From the NCBI RefSeq assembly GCF_000717175.1, contig NZ_JNYD01000018.1:47709-111708 (forward strand): a stretch of 64,000 nt of DNA, in the 5' to 3' direction. This document shows positions 29,972 through 38,441 of the stretch, piece by piece; within the stretch, counting starts at the first letter, position 1; every line of letters begins with the position of its first letter. The position numbers and the translations under genes were made by a program. This stretch comes from Pseudonocardia autotrophica (GTDB taxonomy: Bacteria; Actinomycetota; Actinomycetes; Mycobacteriales; Pseudonocardiaceae). Below the pieces are notes generated by a model. It saw only the letters and a program-made list of their open reading frames with translations. It was not told where the DNA came from and did no database searches.

Positions 29972-32371
29972 ATGCTCACCTCGCCTGTGCAACTCGGCGG
30001 CCGGTCGGCGCCGTCGCGGATCCTGTTCGGGCCGCACGTCACCAACCTCGGCCGCGGGCGCGCCCTCTCCGAGCGGCACGTCGCCTACTACGCCGAGCGG
30101 GCCGCGGGCGGGTGCGGGGTGATCGTCACCGAGACGGCGTCGGTGCACGAGTCGGACTGGCCCTACGAGCGGGCGCCGCTGGCCTCGTCGTGCGGCGACG
30201 GGTGGCGGGCGATCCGCACCGCCTGTCCCGACGCGCTGGTCCTCGCCGGGCTCGGGCACGCCGGCTCGCAGAGCACCGGCGCCTACACCGGGCGGGCGCT
30301 CTGGGGCGCCTCCCGGGTGCCGGACGTCGTGTCCCGCGAGGTCCCGCAGGCCATGGAACAGCCGGAGATCGACGCGCTCGTCGCCGGCTTCGCGGCCGCC
30401 GCGGCGGAGGCCGTGGCCGCGGGGCTCGACGGGGTCGAGATCCAGGCGGGCCAGCACTCGCTGCTCCGGCAGTTCCTGTCCGGACTGACCAACCACCGCC
30501 CCGACGCCTACGGGGAGGACCGCTCCCTGCTCCTCCGCGAGGTCGTCGGGGCGGTGCGTGCCGCACTCGGCCCGCACCACGTCCTGGGCCTGCGGCTCTG
30601 CTGCGACGAGCTCGCCCCCTGGGCGGGCATCACGCCCACCTCCGCCCACACCCTGTTCTCCGCCGCGATCGCCGACGTTTCCGATCCCGCGAGGCGCGCC
30701 GTGGCCCCCCGCGAGTCGGGCTCTGAGCTTCCGCGAGTCGGGAGATGTGGCAGCGCGAGTCGGGAGTTCCGGCACCGCGAGTCGGGAGATGTGGCACCGC
30801 GAGTCGGGAGTTCCGGCACCGCGAGTCGGCAGTTCCGGGACAGCGAGTCGGCAGATCCGGGCGAGCCGGAGAGCCTCGCGCAGCTCGTCGACTACCTCGT
30901 GCCCGTGCGCGGGTCGGGGCTGACCGTCCCTGCGACCCGGCCCGACCTGTACACCCCGCCAGGTTTCAACCGCCCCCTCGCCCGCAGCTTCCTCGGGCTC
31001 GGCGTCCCGATCGTGCTGCAGGGCAGTGTGGTGGACCCGGAGATGGCGGAGGCGGCGCTCGACGAGGGGATCGCGCTCGTCGAGATGACGCGGGCGCAGA
31101 TCGCCGACCCTCGGCTCGTCGCGCACGTCCGGGCCGGGACGCCGGAACGCATCCGCCCCTGCACCCTCGCCAACCAGCACCGCGCCCGCGACGCGCGCAA
31201 CCCGCTGATCACCGACGAGGCCGAGCCGCGGTCGGGCCACGAGACCCTCGACCCACCGCTCCCGCTCGCGCCGGTCGACGGGGCGGACGACCTGCTCGTC
31301 GTCGGCGGGGGTCCGGCCGGGTTGGAGGCCGCCCGGACGGCGGCGCTGTACGGCCACCGGGTCCGGCTGATGGAGCGGGCCCCGCAGCTCGGCGGCGCGC
31401 TGCGGTACGCGGCGGTGGTGCACGGACGCGCCCGCTTCGGGCTGCTCGTCGAGTGGTGGGAGCGCGAGCTCGACCGGTTGGGCGTGGAGGTGGCGCTCGG
31501 CGTCGAAGCACGTCCGGCCGACCTGACCGGCGACGTCGTGCTCGCGACCGGGTCCGTGCCGTCGCCCCACTCCTTCGTCGCCGCACCCGACGTCGTCGTG
31601 CTGCCGGCGGGCGAGTTCGAGGCCGGGGTGCTCGCCGCGGCCGGACCCCGCCGCCCGTCCGACCCGCCCGCGCCCGACGCGACGGCCGCCGCGCTGCCCG
31701 CCGGCGCACACGTCGTCGTGCACGACCCGATCGGCGACTGGACGGGTGTGGGAATCGCTGAGCAGGTGGCCGCGGCCGGGCTGCCGTGCGCGCTCGTCAC
31801 CCCGGACGCCGTCGCCGGCACACAGCTCTCCCGCACCGGCGACCTCGCCGACGCCAACGGCCGGCTCGAGCGCGCGGGCGTCGCACGGGAGCTGTTCGCG
31901 CGGCTCCGATCGGTCGGGGGCGGGACCGCGCTGCTCACCGACGTCGACCACGGGTCGGCCCGGGAGGTCCCCAGCACGGTGGTGATCGACTGCGCCCACC
32001 GCCTGCCCGACGACGATCTGTGGCGCGGCCGCCCCGAGCTGCTGCGCGCCGGTCACGTCGATGCGCCCGACTCGCGGTGCACGAACTCCCGACTCGCGGT
32101 GCCGGATCTCCCGACTCGCGGTGCCGGAAGTCCCGACTCGCGGGGGCCGACAGCGCGACTCGCGGAAGCTCACAGCGCGACTCGCGGAGGGCTCCAGCGC
32201 GACTCGCGGGGGTCCACGCGGTTGGTGGTGGCGGGGGACTGCGTGGCGCCCCGGACCGTGCACGAGGCGGTGCGGGAGGGTCGGCGCGCGGTGCAGTATC
32301 TGCGCAGCTCAGCCGGGGTCGTGAGCGCCGACAGCCCTTCTACGGGCAGTACGCACTCACGGGTGTCGTGA
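29972..32371 (+). CDS. mycofactocin-system FadH/OYE oxidoreductase 1, carrying two in-frame repeat arrays
   Basis: 799 residues, longer than the 621 of its neighbour. Two copies of 22-bp repeat arrays (30711-30864 and 32069-32222) are read through without a stop and add roughly 50 residues each of low-complexity Arg/Ser-rich sequence. Around them the protein matches a 2,4-dienoyl-CoA-reductase/OYE type enzyme: TIM barrel with the flavin site LSGLTNHRPDAYGED (about residues 169-183), then a NAD(P)H/FAD domain starting DDLLVVGGGPAGLEAA. The Fe-S motif keeps only one Cys (RPCTLANQH), whereas the neighbour has four. The family is known from mycofactocin clusters; its reaction is not settled. Activity may be damaged. 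Confidence 0.8.
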   Translation: MLTSPVQLGGRSAPSRILFGPHVTNLGRGRALSERHVAYYAERAAGGCGVIVTETASVHESDWPYERAPLASSCGDGWRAIRTACPDALVLAGLGHAGSQSTGAYTGRALWGASRVPDVVSREVPQAMEQPEIDALVAGFAAAAAEAVAAGLDGVEIQAGQHSLLRQFLSGLTNHRPDAYGEDRSLLLREVVGAVRAALGPHHVLGLRLCCDELAPWAGITPTSAHTLFSAAIADVSDPARRAVAPRESGSELPRVGRCGSASREFRHRESGDVAPRVGSSGTASRQFRDSESADPGEPESLAQLVDYLVPVRGSGLTVPATRPDLYTPPGFNRPLARSFLGLGVPIVLQGSVVDPEMAEAALDEGIALVEMTRAQIADPRLVAHVRAGTPERIRPCTLANQHRARDARNPLITDEAEPRSGHETLDPPLPLAPVDGADDLLVVGGGPAGLEAARTAALYGHRVRLMERAPQLGGALRYAAVVHGRARFGLLVEWWERELDRLGVEVALGVEARPADLTGDVVLATGSVPSPHSFVAAPDVVVLPAGEFEAGVLAAAGPRRPSDPPAPDATAAALPAGAHVVVHDPIGDWTGVGIAEQVAAAGLPCALVTPDAVAGTQLSRTGDLADANGRLERAGVARELFARLRSVGGGTALLTDVDHGSAREVPSTVVIDCAHRLPDDDLWRGRPELLRAGHVDAPDSRCTNSRLAVPDLPTRGAGSPDSRGPTARLAEAHSATRGGLQRDSRGSTRLVVAGDCVAPRTVHEAVREGRRAVQYLRSSAGVVSADSPSTGSTHSRVS
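30711..30864 (+). repeat. 22-bp tandem array, seven units, inside the OYE 1 gene
   Basis: The core GCGAGTCGG starts at 30711, 30733, 30755, 30777, 30799, 30821 and 30843, always 22 bases apart (the first T of one unit may vary). Between cores lie 12-13 less constant bases such as AGTTCCGGCACC or AGATGTGGCACC. It is translated as part of the oxidoreductase. The orientation is opposite to the arrays at 32.07 and 62.05 kb. Confidence 0.9.
32069..32222 (-). repeat. 22-bp tandem array, seven units, inside the OYE 1 gene, inverted copy
   Basis: GACTCGCGG starts at 32069, 32091, 32113, 32135, 32157, 32179 and 32201, each 22 bases apart. The first four units carry GTGCCGGAAGTCC-like spacers and the last three diverge (GGGCCGACAGC, AAGCTCACAGC, AGGGCTCCAGC). 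It is the reverse complement of the first array and lies about 1.2 kb from it within the same gene. Confidence 0.9.
32321..32357. repeat. GTGAG...CTCAC palindrome at the end of OYE 1
   Basis: GTGAGCGCCGACAGCCC (32321-32337) and GGGCAGTACGCACTCAC (32341-32357) pair at about 13 of 17 positions. It is a diverged member of the GTGAG palindrome family and lies within the last codons of the OYE 1 gene. Confidence 0.5.
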
Positions 32372-34236
32372 TGCTGCACGAACCGCTGCGCCTCGGCCGG
32401 CTGACCCTGCGGAACCGGATCGTCTTCACCGCCCACCTCACCGGCTACGCGGCGGACGGCCTGCCCACCCCGCAGCACGCCGCGTACTACGCCGCGCGGG
32501 CCGCGGGCGGCGCCGGGCTGGTGATCACCGAAGAACACTCGGTCCACCCGCACGACCGCCCCTACGAGAAGCTGATCCGCGGCCACGATCCCGCCGTGCT
32601 GCCCGGCTACCGTGCGCTCACCGACGCCGTGCACGCCCACGGCGCGGCCGTGCTCGCCCAGCTCAACCACAACGGGCCGCAGTCCTCCGGGATGTACTCC
32701 CGCGAGCCCGTCCGCGGCCCCTCCGCCGTCCCCGACCCGATGTTCCGCGAGGTCCCCGTCGCGATGACGGAGGCGGATCTCGACGAGGTCGTGGCCGGCT
32801 ACGCCCGCACCGCGCGGCACTGCGTCGAGGGCGGGTTCGACGGCGTCGAGCTGCAGTGCTCGCACGCCTCCCTGGCCCGCTGCTTCCTCTCGCCCGCCAC
32901 GAACCACCGCACCGACGCCTACGGCGGACCGCTGGAGAACCGCGCCCGGCTGCTCCTGCGGATCGTCGCGGCGGTCCGGCGGGAGCTGGGCGACCGGGTC
33001 CTCGGCGTCCGGCTCGGCGGCGAGGAGGGCATCGAGGGCGGCATCGGGCTCGACGAGGGCGTCGCCCTGGCCCGCCTGCTCGAGGCGACCGCCGAGGTCG
33101 ACCACCTCAACACCTCGATCGGCGTGGCGACGGCGTCGTTGCACCTCATCGAGGCCTCCATGCACACGCCGGCCAACTACGCGACCTTCATCCCCTCGGC
33201 CATCCGCGCGGCCGTGCGGGTCCCGGTCGTCGCGGTGGGGCGGTTCACCGAGCCCGGCGTGGCTGAGCAGGCGCTGGGCGAGGGGCACTGCGACCTCGTC
33301 GGCGTCGCGCGCGGACAGATCGCCTCCCCGGACTTCGCCGCCCCGGACGGCCCGACGCGGGTGTGCGTGGGCTGCAACCAGGAGTGCGTCGGCCGGGTCG
33401 GGGTGAACCGGCCGTTGGGCTGCGCGGTCAACCCGCGCGCCGGGCGCGAGGCCGTCCTGCTGCCGGCCCCGGGCGTACCGCGCCGGGTGACCGTGGTCGG
33501 GGGCGGGCCGGCCGGGCTGCGTGCCGCCGCGACCGCCGCCGCCCGTGGACACCGGGTGACCCTCTACGAGCGCGACCGCCTCGGCGGCCAGCTCGCCCTC
33601 GCCGCCCTCGCGCCCGGGCGCGGGGAGCTCGCCCACGTCGTCCGCGACCTCGTGGCCGAGTGCGACCGTGCCGGGGTGGAGATCGTGCACGGGGAGCCGG
33701 GGGACCTCGGGAGCGCCGACGTCGTCGTCCTCGCCACGGGGGCGCGGCCCGCCCGCCGGCCCGGCACGCTCGACGTCCGGGACGTGCTCGACGGCAGCGC
33801 CGCGCCCACCGGCTCCGTGCTCGTCGTCGACGAGCTGGGGTTCCACCACGCCACCTCGGTGGCCGAGCTGCTGGCCGCGCGCGGCTGTGCCGTGGAGATC
33901 GTGACCCCGGGCATGGTGGTCGGCCAGGACCTCGGCCTGACGCTCGACCGCGAGGGCTTCCGCCGCCGGGCGCACGCCGCCGGCATCCGGCTCAGCACGG
34001 ACCGGCTCGTGACGGCCGTCGAGCCGGGCCGGGCGACGCTGGTGCACCATCCCACCGGGAGGATCGAGACGAGGGAGGTCGACGCCGTGGTCCAGGCGGT
34101 CGCCGCCGAGCCCGACGACGTCCTGTGGTCCACGCTGCGTCACCGGTCCGGGGTCCACCGGATCGGTGACTGCCTGGCCCCGCGGCGGATGGACGCCGCG
34201 CTGCGCGACGGCGAGCGGCTGGCGGTGAACCTGTGA
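32371..34236 (+). CDS. mycofactocin-system FadH/OYE oxidoreductase 2
   Basis: 621 residues. The N-terminal TIM barrel (about 1-330) has the FMN site SPATNHRTDAYGG and the CSHASLARCFLSP segment; the [4Fe-4S] site is CVGCNQECVGRVGVNRPLGC (about 331-350) with four Cys. The C-terminal part is a dinucleotide-binding reductase (VTVVGGGPAGLRAAA at about 373-387). This is the 2,4-dienoyl-CoA reductase architecture. In mycofactocin clusters this pair is thought to link the cofactor to other electron carriers. Start ATG 32371 overlaps the OYE 1 stop (TGATG). Unlike OYE 1 it has no repeat insertions. Confidence 0.88.
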   Translation: MLHEPLRLGRLTLRNRIVFTAHLTGYAADGLPTPQHAAYYAARAAGGAGLVITEEHSVHPHDRPYEKLIRGHDPAVLPGYRALTDAVHAHGAAVLAQLNHNGPQSSGMYSREPVRGPSAVPDPMFREVPVAMTEADLDEVVAGYARTARHCVEGGFDGVELQCSHASLARCFLSPATNHRTDAYGGPLENRARLLLRIVAAVRRELGDRVLGVRLGGEEGIEGGIGLDEGVALARLLEATAEVDHLNTSIGVATASLHLIEASMHTPANYATFIPSAIRAAVRVPVVAVGRFTEPGVAEQALGEGHCDLVGVARGQIASPDFAAPDGPTRVCVGCNQECVGRVGVNRPLGCAVNPRAGREAVLLPAPGVPRRVTVVGGGPAGLRAAATAAARGHRVTLYERDRLGGQLALAALAPGRGELAHVVRDLVAECDRAGVEIVHGEPGDLGSADVVVLATGARPARRPGTLDVRDVLDGSAAPTGSVLVVDELGFHHATSVAELLAARGCAVEIVTPGMVVGQDLGLTLDREGFRRRAHAAGIRLSTDRLVTAVEPGRATLVHHPTGRIETREVDAVVQAVAAEPDDVLWSTLRHRSGVHRIGDCLAPRRMDAALRDGERLAVNL

Positions 34237-34300
34237 AACCTGAGAGTGGTATCCACCTGTGGACCCACACTGTGGACAACTCCGTCGTCGCAGGTCAGCG

Positions 34301-35008
34301 GTGAGGGCCGACGAGCTCACGTGGACGGTCCTCGCGGACGGTCCACCCCGGACACTGGTCGTCCCGGTGGGGTCGGTCGAGCAGCACGGGCCCCATCTGC
34401 CCTTGACGACGGATGTGCGCGTGGCCGAGCACGTCGCCACCCGGATGGAGCAGCGCGACCCCGATCTGGTGCTGGCGCCCGCGGTGGCCTACGGGGCGGC
34501 GGGGGAGCACGAGGGATTCCCCGGGACCGTGTCGATCGGGCACGAGGCGCTGCGGGCCGTGCTGGTGGAGCTCGGCCGCTCGGCCTGCCGCTGGGCGGCC
34601 CGGCTCGTGTTCGTCAACGGCCACGGCGGCAACGTCCGCACCCTGGTCGAGGCCGTCCGGCTGCTGCGGTACGAGGGCCGTGACGCCGCGTGGGTGCCGT
34701 GCGTGGCGCCGGGCGTCCGCGGCGACGCGCACGCCGGCCGCACCGAGACCTCGCTGATGCTCGCGCTCGGAGCCCGGGTCGGCGCCGAGCGCGAACCCGG
34801 CGCGACCGCCCCGCTGCGCGAGCTGCTGCCGGAGATGCGGGAGAAGGGCGTGGCCGGGGTGAGCCCCAACGGCATCCTCGGCGACCCGCGCGGTGCCTCC
34901 GCCGAGGAGGGCGAGGCCCTGCTCGCCGCGATGACCGACGCGCTCGCCGCCGCCGTCGCACGGTGGGAGGCCGACGAGGGGACCGGGCGTCTGGCCTTCG
35001 GGAGCTGA
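34301..35008 (+). CDS. mftE: mycofactocin precursor peptide peptidase MftE
   Basis: 235 residues of the creatininase family, a metal-dependent amidohydrolase. MftE releases the modified Val-Tyr part (AHDP) from the MftA C-terminus. Metal-ligand motifs: GSVEQHGPHLPLTTD (Glu27, His29, Asp38) and FVNGHGGN (His108); the Glu in GRTETSLMLA is the later ligand. GTG 34301 is chosen because it starts the conserved region; no strong ribosome binding site. It comes 64 bases after the OYE 2 gene. Confidence 0.93.
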   Translation: MRADELTWTVLADGPPRTLVVPVGSVEQHGPHLPLTTDVRVAEHVATRMEQRDPDLVLAPAVAYGAAGEHEGFPGTVSIGHEALRAVLVELGRSACRWAARLVFVNGHGGNVRTLVEAVRLLRYEGRDAAWVPCVAPGVRGDAHAGRTETSLMLALGARVGAEREPGATAPLRELLPEMREKGVAGVSPNGILGDPRGASAEEGEALLAAMTDALAAAVARWEADEGTGRLAFGS

Positions 35009-35114
35009 CCCGTTCGCGCTGGTGAACGTCCCGCGGCTCCACGCGCCCGATCCGGCCGCGTGCCCCTGATCGTCGGTCCCGGCTGCCATCATGGTTCCAG
35101 GAAGGAGACGTGCG

Positions 35115-35534
35115 ATGACCCTGTCGTGGCCGAGCCACCCGCTCACGCTCGCGGAGTGGGAAGCGCTGCCGGAGAGCGACGAGTTCCGGCTCGAGCTGAG
35201 CGAGGGCATGCTGGTCATGGCGGCGAAGCCCGTGTCGAGGCAGCAACGGGCCAGTGCGCGTCTGGCGGCCGGTCTCGACGACGCGTTGCCTCACGAGCTG
35301 ATCCCGCTGGTCGATGTCGAGGTGCTGCTCGAGGCCGCGCCCCTGACCACCAGGGCGCCCGACGTGATCGTGACCCGCACGCGGATCGTCGACCTCGCCG
35401 ATCCGACCGTCCTGACCGCGTACGTCCTGGTCGACGGCGACTACGAACTCGCGGGCGAGCACCGCGGACAGGTCACGACCGAGGTGAGCGGCGTGCCGGT
35501 CCCCCTCGACCTCGACCGCCTCACCGCGCGGTAG
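35115..35534 (+). CDS. Uma2-family PD-(D/E)XK protein, apparently internally shortened
   Basis: 139 residues; complete Uma2 (DUF820) proteins are nearer 185-190. The N-terminal part fits: LTLAEWEALPESDEFRLELSEGMLVM and TRAPDVIVTRTRI. After that, the catalytic segment usually reading VEVxSPxS with a downstream Lys helix and a YW-VD strand is missing: the protein jumps from DPTVLTA straight to YVLVDGDYELAGEHRG. So an in-frame internal deletion has probably removed the active site, and the gene may be a relic. A clear GAAGGAG ribosome binding site precedes ATG 35115. Its end overlaps the convergent phosphatase-like gene by 14 bases. Confidence 0.6.
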   Translation: MTLSWPSHPLTLAEWEALPESDEFRLELSEGMLVMAAKPVSRQQRASARLAAGLDDALPHELIPLVDVEVLLEAAPLTTRAPDVIVTRTRIVDLADPTVLTAYVLVDGDYELAGEHRGQVTTEVSGVPVPLDLDRLTAR

Positions 35535-36693
35535 TCGCCACCAGCAGCGGCACCAGCTGCTCCTCCGCGGTCAGCGAGCCGTGCTGGCCGGGCAGGCCGG
35601 CGAGGACGGGCTCGGCGACCGTCCGCACCACTCCCGCCGACCCCCGCAGCGCCACGACGAGGTCCCCGATCCGCTCGGCGACGTGCGGCTCGAGCGGGCC
35701 GAACCAGTCCGCGGCCACCGCCTCGTCCCGGGTGACGATCCAGGCGTCGTCGCCCAACGTCTCCTGCCAGGCGGCGCGGACCTCGTCGAGCGCGCCCTCC
35801 TGGACGTAGACGTGCCGGGCCCGGGGATCCCCGCCGAGCAGCCGGACGCCCAGCCGCAGCGGGGCGAGCTGGTCGGCGTCGTAGCGGCGGGTCACCTGCA
35901 CCATGCCGTGGTCGCCGGTGACGGCGAGCAGCGCGTCCGGCGGCAGCTGGTCGGCGATCGTCGCGGCGAGCCGGTCGATCTGCCGCAGCTGGTAGCGCCA
36001 GGCGGTGGAGCCGGGGCCGTGCACGTGGCCGAGGGTGTCGAGGTCGGCGTGGTAGCCGTAGCAGAGCCGCCGTCCCGGCCCGGCGAGCGCGTCGACGACC
36101 TCGGCGGCGAGGTCGCCGAGCGCCAGCACGCCGCGGTACTGGCCGCCGCGCAGCGCCGCCCGGGTGAGGCCCGAGCCGCGGAAGGCCCGCGGGCCCACCG
36201 AGGTGACCCGCACGCCGTCGGCCGCGGCCCTCTCCAACGCCGTGGGCGCGGGCTGCACCTGCTCTGGCGGCAGGGTCTCGCGCAGGTCCGCGGGCTCGGG
36301 CTCGCCGTAGGTCGTCCACTTGAGGGAGTCGAGCAGCGCGTCCCCGCAGGCCCGGAAGCTGATCCCGACCACCCCGTGCCCGCCCGGCGGCAGCCCGGTG
36401 CCGAGCGAGGTGATGCTGATCGAGGTGCTCGACGGGAACCCGACGGTCAGCGGCTCGCCCCCGAGCGAGGCGAGGAACGGGGCGTCGGCGGCGTGGGCCC
36501 GGAGCAGCTCGGCGCCCAGCCCGTCGACCAGCAGGACCGCGGCCGCGCGCACCGGCGGCAGCGTGATCGCGGGCGTGGGGCCCGGCACGCCCAGCGCGGC
36601 GAGGACGGCGGGGAACACCTCGGCCAGCGAGCGCTCGCCGTACCGGGGGAGCAGCGGATCACCGGAGGACACGGCGTGAGGGTCCCACGTCAC
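35521..36693 (-). CDS. alkaline-phosphatase-superfamily nucleotide pyrophosphatase-like protein
   Basis: 390 residues, start GTG 36693. Metal and nucleophile residues of the phosphodiesterase/pyrophosphatase type are seen: AAVLLVDGLG (about residues 51-60), the nucleophile Thr/Ser region FPSSTSISITSLGTG (about 86-100, probable Thr or Ser after SST), YHADLDTLGHVHGP (Asp and His ligands, about 218-231), and VTGDHGMV (about 257-264). No signal peptide, so it is probably cytoplasmic. It is divergent from mftF and convergent with the Uma2 gene, thus inside the mycofactocin region but on the other strand; a link to mycofactocin is not shown. Confidence 0.85.
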   Translation of the reverse strand: MTWDPHAVSSGDPLLPRYGERSLAEVFPAVLAALGVPGPTPAITLPPVRAAAVLLVDGLGAELLRAHAADAPFLASLGGEPLTVGFPSSTSISITSLGTGLPPGGHGVVGISFRACGDALLDSLKWTTYGEPEPADLRETLPPEQVQPAPTALERAAADGVRVTSVGPRAFRGSGLTRAALRGGQYRGVLALGDLAAEVVDALAGPGRRLCYGYHADLDTLGHVHGPGSTAWRYQLRQIDRLAATIADQLPPDALLAVTGDHGMVQVTRRYDADQLAPLRLGVRLLGGDPRARHVYVQEGALDEVRAAWQETLGDDAWIVTRDEAVAADWFGPLEPHVAERIGDLVVALRGSAGVVRTVAEPVLAGLPGQHGSLTAEEQLVPLLVATTAR

Positions 36694-36734
36694 GGGGCGG
36701 CGCCGGGACCGCTCCCGCGTGTTTGGATTCCGGG

Positions 36735-38165
36735 GTGGGTGCGACGAGGCCGGGACCGCTGCCGGACGGGATGCGCGTGGTGCTGGACCGCCGGGTCCGC
36801 CGGCTGGCCGGCCGGGACGGCGGATCGGCGCTGCTCGGCGGGGCGCCGCCGAAGCTCGTCCACCTGACCCCGCGGGCGCAGGCCGTCCTCGGCGACGGCG
36901 ACGCGATGACCGTCGCCGACCCGACCTCGCGCGCCCTGGCCCGCACGCTGCTCGACTCCGGCTTCGCCCACCCGGCCCACCCGATCCCCGGCGGCCCCGG
37001 GCGGGGCGAGGTCACCGTCGTCGTCCCGGTGAAGGACCGCCCGCTCGACCGGCTGCTGGGCACCCTGCCCGCCGACCTCGGCGGCCTGGTCGTGGTCGAC
37101 GACGGCGGGTCGGACCCCGAGGGCCTCGCCGCGACGGTCAAGGCCGCGCACGGCCGCGTGATCCGGCACGAGACCCCGCGCGGCCCGGCCGCGGCGCGCA
37201 ACGCCGGGCTGGCCGCGGCCACCACACCGCTGGTGATGTTCCTGGACTCCGACGTGGTGCCGCAGGAGGGCTGGCTCGACCCGCTGCTGGCGCACCTCGC
37301 CGACCCCGCGGTGGCGCTGGTGGCCCCGCGGATCGTCGCGCTGCACCCCGTGCGCGGCCCGATCGCGCGCTACGAGGCCGTGCGCTCCAGCCTGGACCTC
37401 GGCCTCGACCCGGCGCTGATCGTGCCGCGCAGCCGCGTCGCCTACGTGCCGAGCGCCGCGATGCTCGTCCGCCGCGACGCGGTCGGCGCGGGCTTCGACG
37501 AGGAGATGCACGTGGCCGAGGACGTCGACCTCGTGCTGCGGCTGCACGCCGACGGCCGCCGGCTGCGCTACGAGCCGGCCGCCCGGGTCGCGCACGACCA
37601 CCGGACGTCGCCGCGCGCGTGGTGGCTGCGCAAGGCCTACTACGGCACCGGAGCCGCGCCGCTCGCCCGCCGGCACCGCGGCGCGGTCCCGCCGATGGTG
37701 CTCAGCCCGTGGACCGCGGCGGCGTGCGCGGCGCTGCTGGCCCAGCGCCGCTGGTCGGTGCCGGTCGTCGCGGTCGTCACCGGGGTGGCCGCGGAACGGT
37801 TGTCCCGCAAGCTCTCCCGGCTCGAACAGCCGCGGGTCTCGGCCGCGAGGCTGGCCGGTCTCGGGCTCTCCGGCGCCGGGCTGCAGGTCGCGAACGCGCT
37901 GCTGCGCCACCACTGGCCGGTCGCCGCGGCCGTGCTGCCCTTCTCCCGCCGCATCCGGCGCGCGGTGCTGCTCGCCGCCGTCGCCGAGGGGCTGGGCGAC
38001 TGGTGGACCCATCGCCGGCACGACCCGGCCGTCCGCCCGGACCCCGTGACCCACCTGGTCGCCCATCGGCTGGACGACCTGGCCTACGGCGCGGGCCTCT
38101 GGTGGGGGGCCTGGAAGGCCCGCGACACGGCCGCGCTCCGGCCCGTCTCACCCGGTCGGAAGTGA
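36735..38165 (+). CDS. mftF: mycofactocin glycosyltransferase MftF
   Basis: 476 residues. MftF is a GT2-family enzyme that adds glucose units to the mycofactocin core. Visible: a GT-A core with VVDDGGSD (about 120-127), the metal-binding DSD motif FLDSDVVP (about 169-176), and a catalytic-base EMHVAEDVDLVLRLHADG stretch (about 254-271). The N-terminal 90 residues are the family extension, with the PqqD-like LLGGAPPKLVHLTPRA segment. Two or more hydrophobic helices occur after residue 325. GTG 36735 is preferred to TTG 36723. Confidence 0.93.
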   Translation: MGATRPGPLPDGMRVVLDRRVRRLAGRDGGSALLGGAPPKLVHLTPRAQAVLGDGDAMTVADPTSRALARTLLDSGFAHPAHPIPGGPGRGEVTVVVPVKDRPLDRLLGTLPADLGGLVVVDDGGSDPEGLAATVKAAHGRVIRHETPRGPAAARNAGLAAATTPLVMFLDSDVVPQEGWLDPLLAHLADPAVALVAPRIVALHPVRGPIARYEAVRSSLDLGLDPALIVPRSRVAYVPSAAMLVRRDAVGAGFDEEMHVAEDVDLVLRLHADGRRLRYEPAARVAHDHRTSPRAWWLRKAYYGTGAAPLARRHRGAVPPMVLSPWTAAACAALLAQRRWSVPVVAVVTGVAAERLSRKLSRLEQPRVSAARLAGLGLSGAGLQVANALLRHHWPVAAAVLPFSRRIRRAVLLAAVAEGLGDWWTHRRHDPAVRPDPVTHLVAHRLDDLAYGAGLWWGAWKARDTAALRPVSPGRK

Positions 38166-38349
38166 CCCCACCCCCCGACAGGACTGGTCCGGACGGGTGA
38201 TTGGTCTTGCGTGGAACCACCGCGGCTGCGGAGCGGTCGTGCGAGACGATCCGCGAGTGCGGAAACGTGTGCGGTGGGCCTCTCTCTGCTGCTGAGAGGG
38301 GACCTCAGGTGCCTTGCACCGCATGAAGATCGGGAGTGTGATGTGCTCG

Positions 38350-38370
38350 CCGCCACAGATCTGTGGGCGG
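38350..38370. promoter_or_regulatory. palindrome upstream of the second coxS
   Basis: CCGCC, ACAGATCTGT, GGGCGG: a 10-bp perfect palindrome (38355-38364) flanked by complementary CCGCC/GGCGG with one extra G. It lies 72 bases before the coxS start and is a good operator candidate. The rest of the 276 bases upstream of coxS holds no gene. Confidence 0.5.
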
Positions 38371-38441
38371 CCCGAGAGCGCACCGGCCACCGGTGGCTCT
38401 CCCGGAGGACGCGACCACCACCGCGGTTGGGAGAGAGACTC

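Noticed and set aside
30711..30864. CRISPR array candidate because of regular repeats
   Set aside because: The repeat period is only 22 bases, the spacers are short and alike, there is no cas gene, and the array is translated as part of an enzyme.
31786..32370. OYE 2 beginning further upstream inside OYE 1
   Set aside because: The frame is open, but the residues are antisense-type Arg-rich sequence; the conserved barrel starts at ATG 32371, which overlaps the OYE 1 stop.
34251..34281. DnaA-box-like TGTGGACAA and CCTGTGGACC just before mftE
   Set aside because: One perfect box and one weak one in a short gap, without dnaA, dnaN or an AT-rich region, do not support a replication origin.
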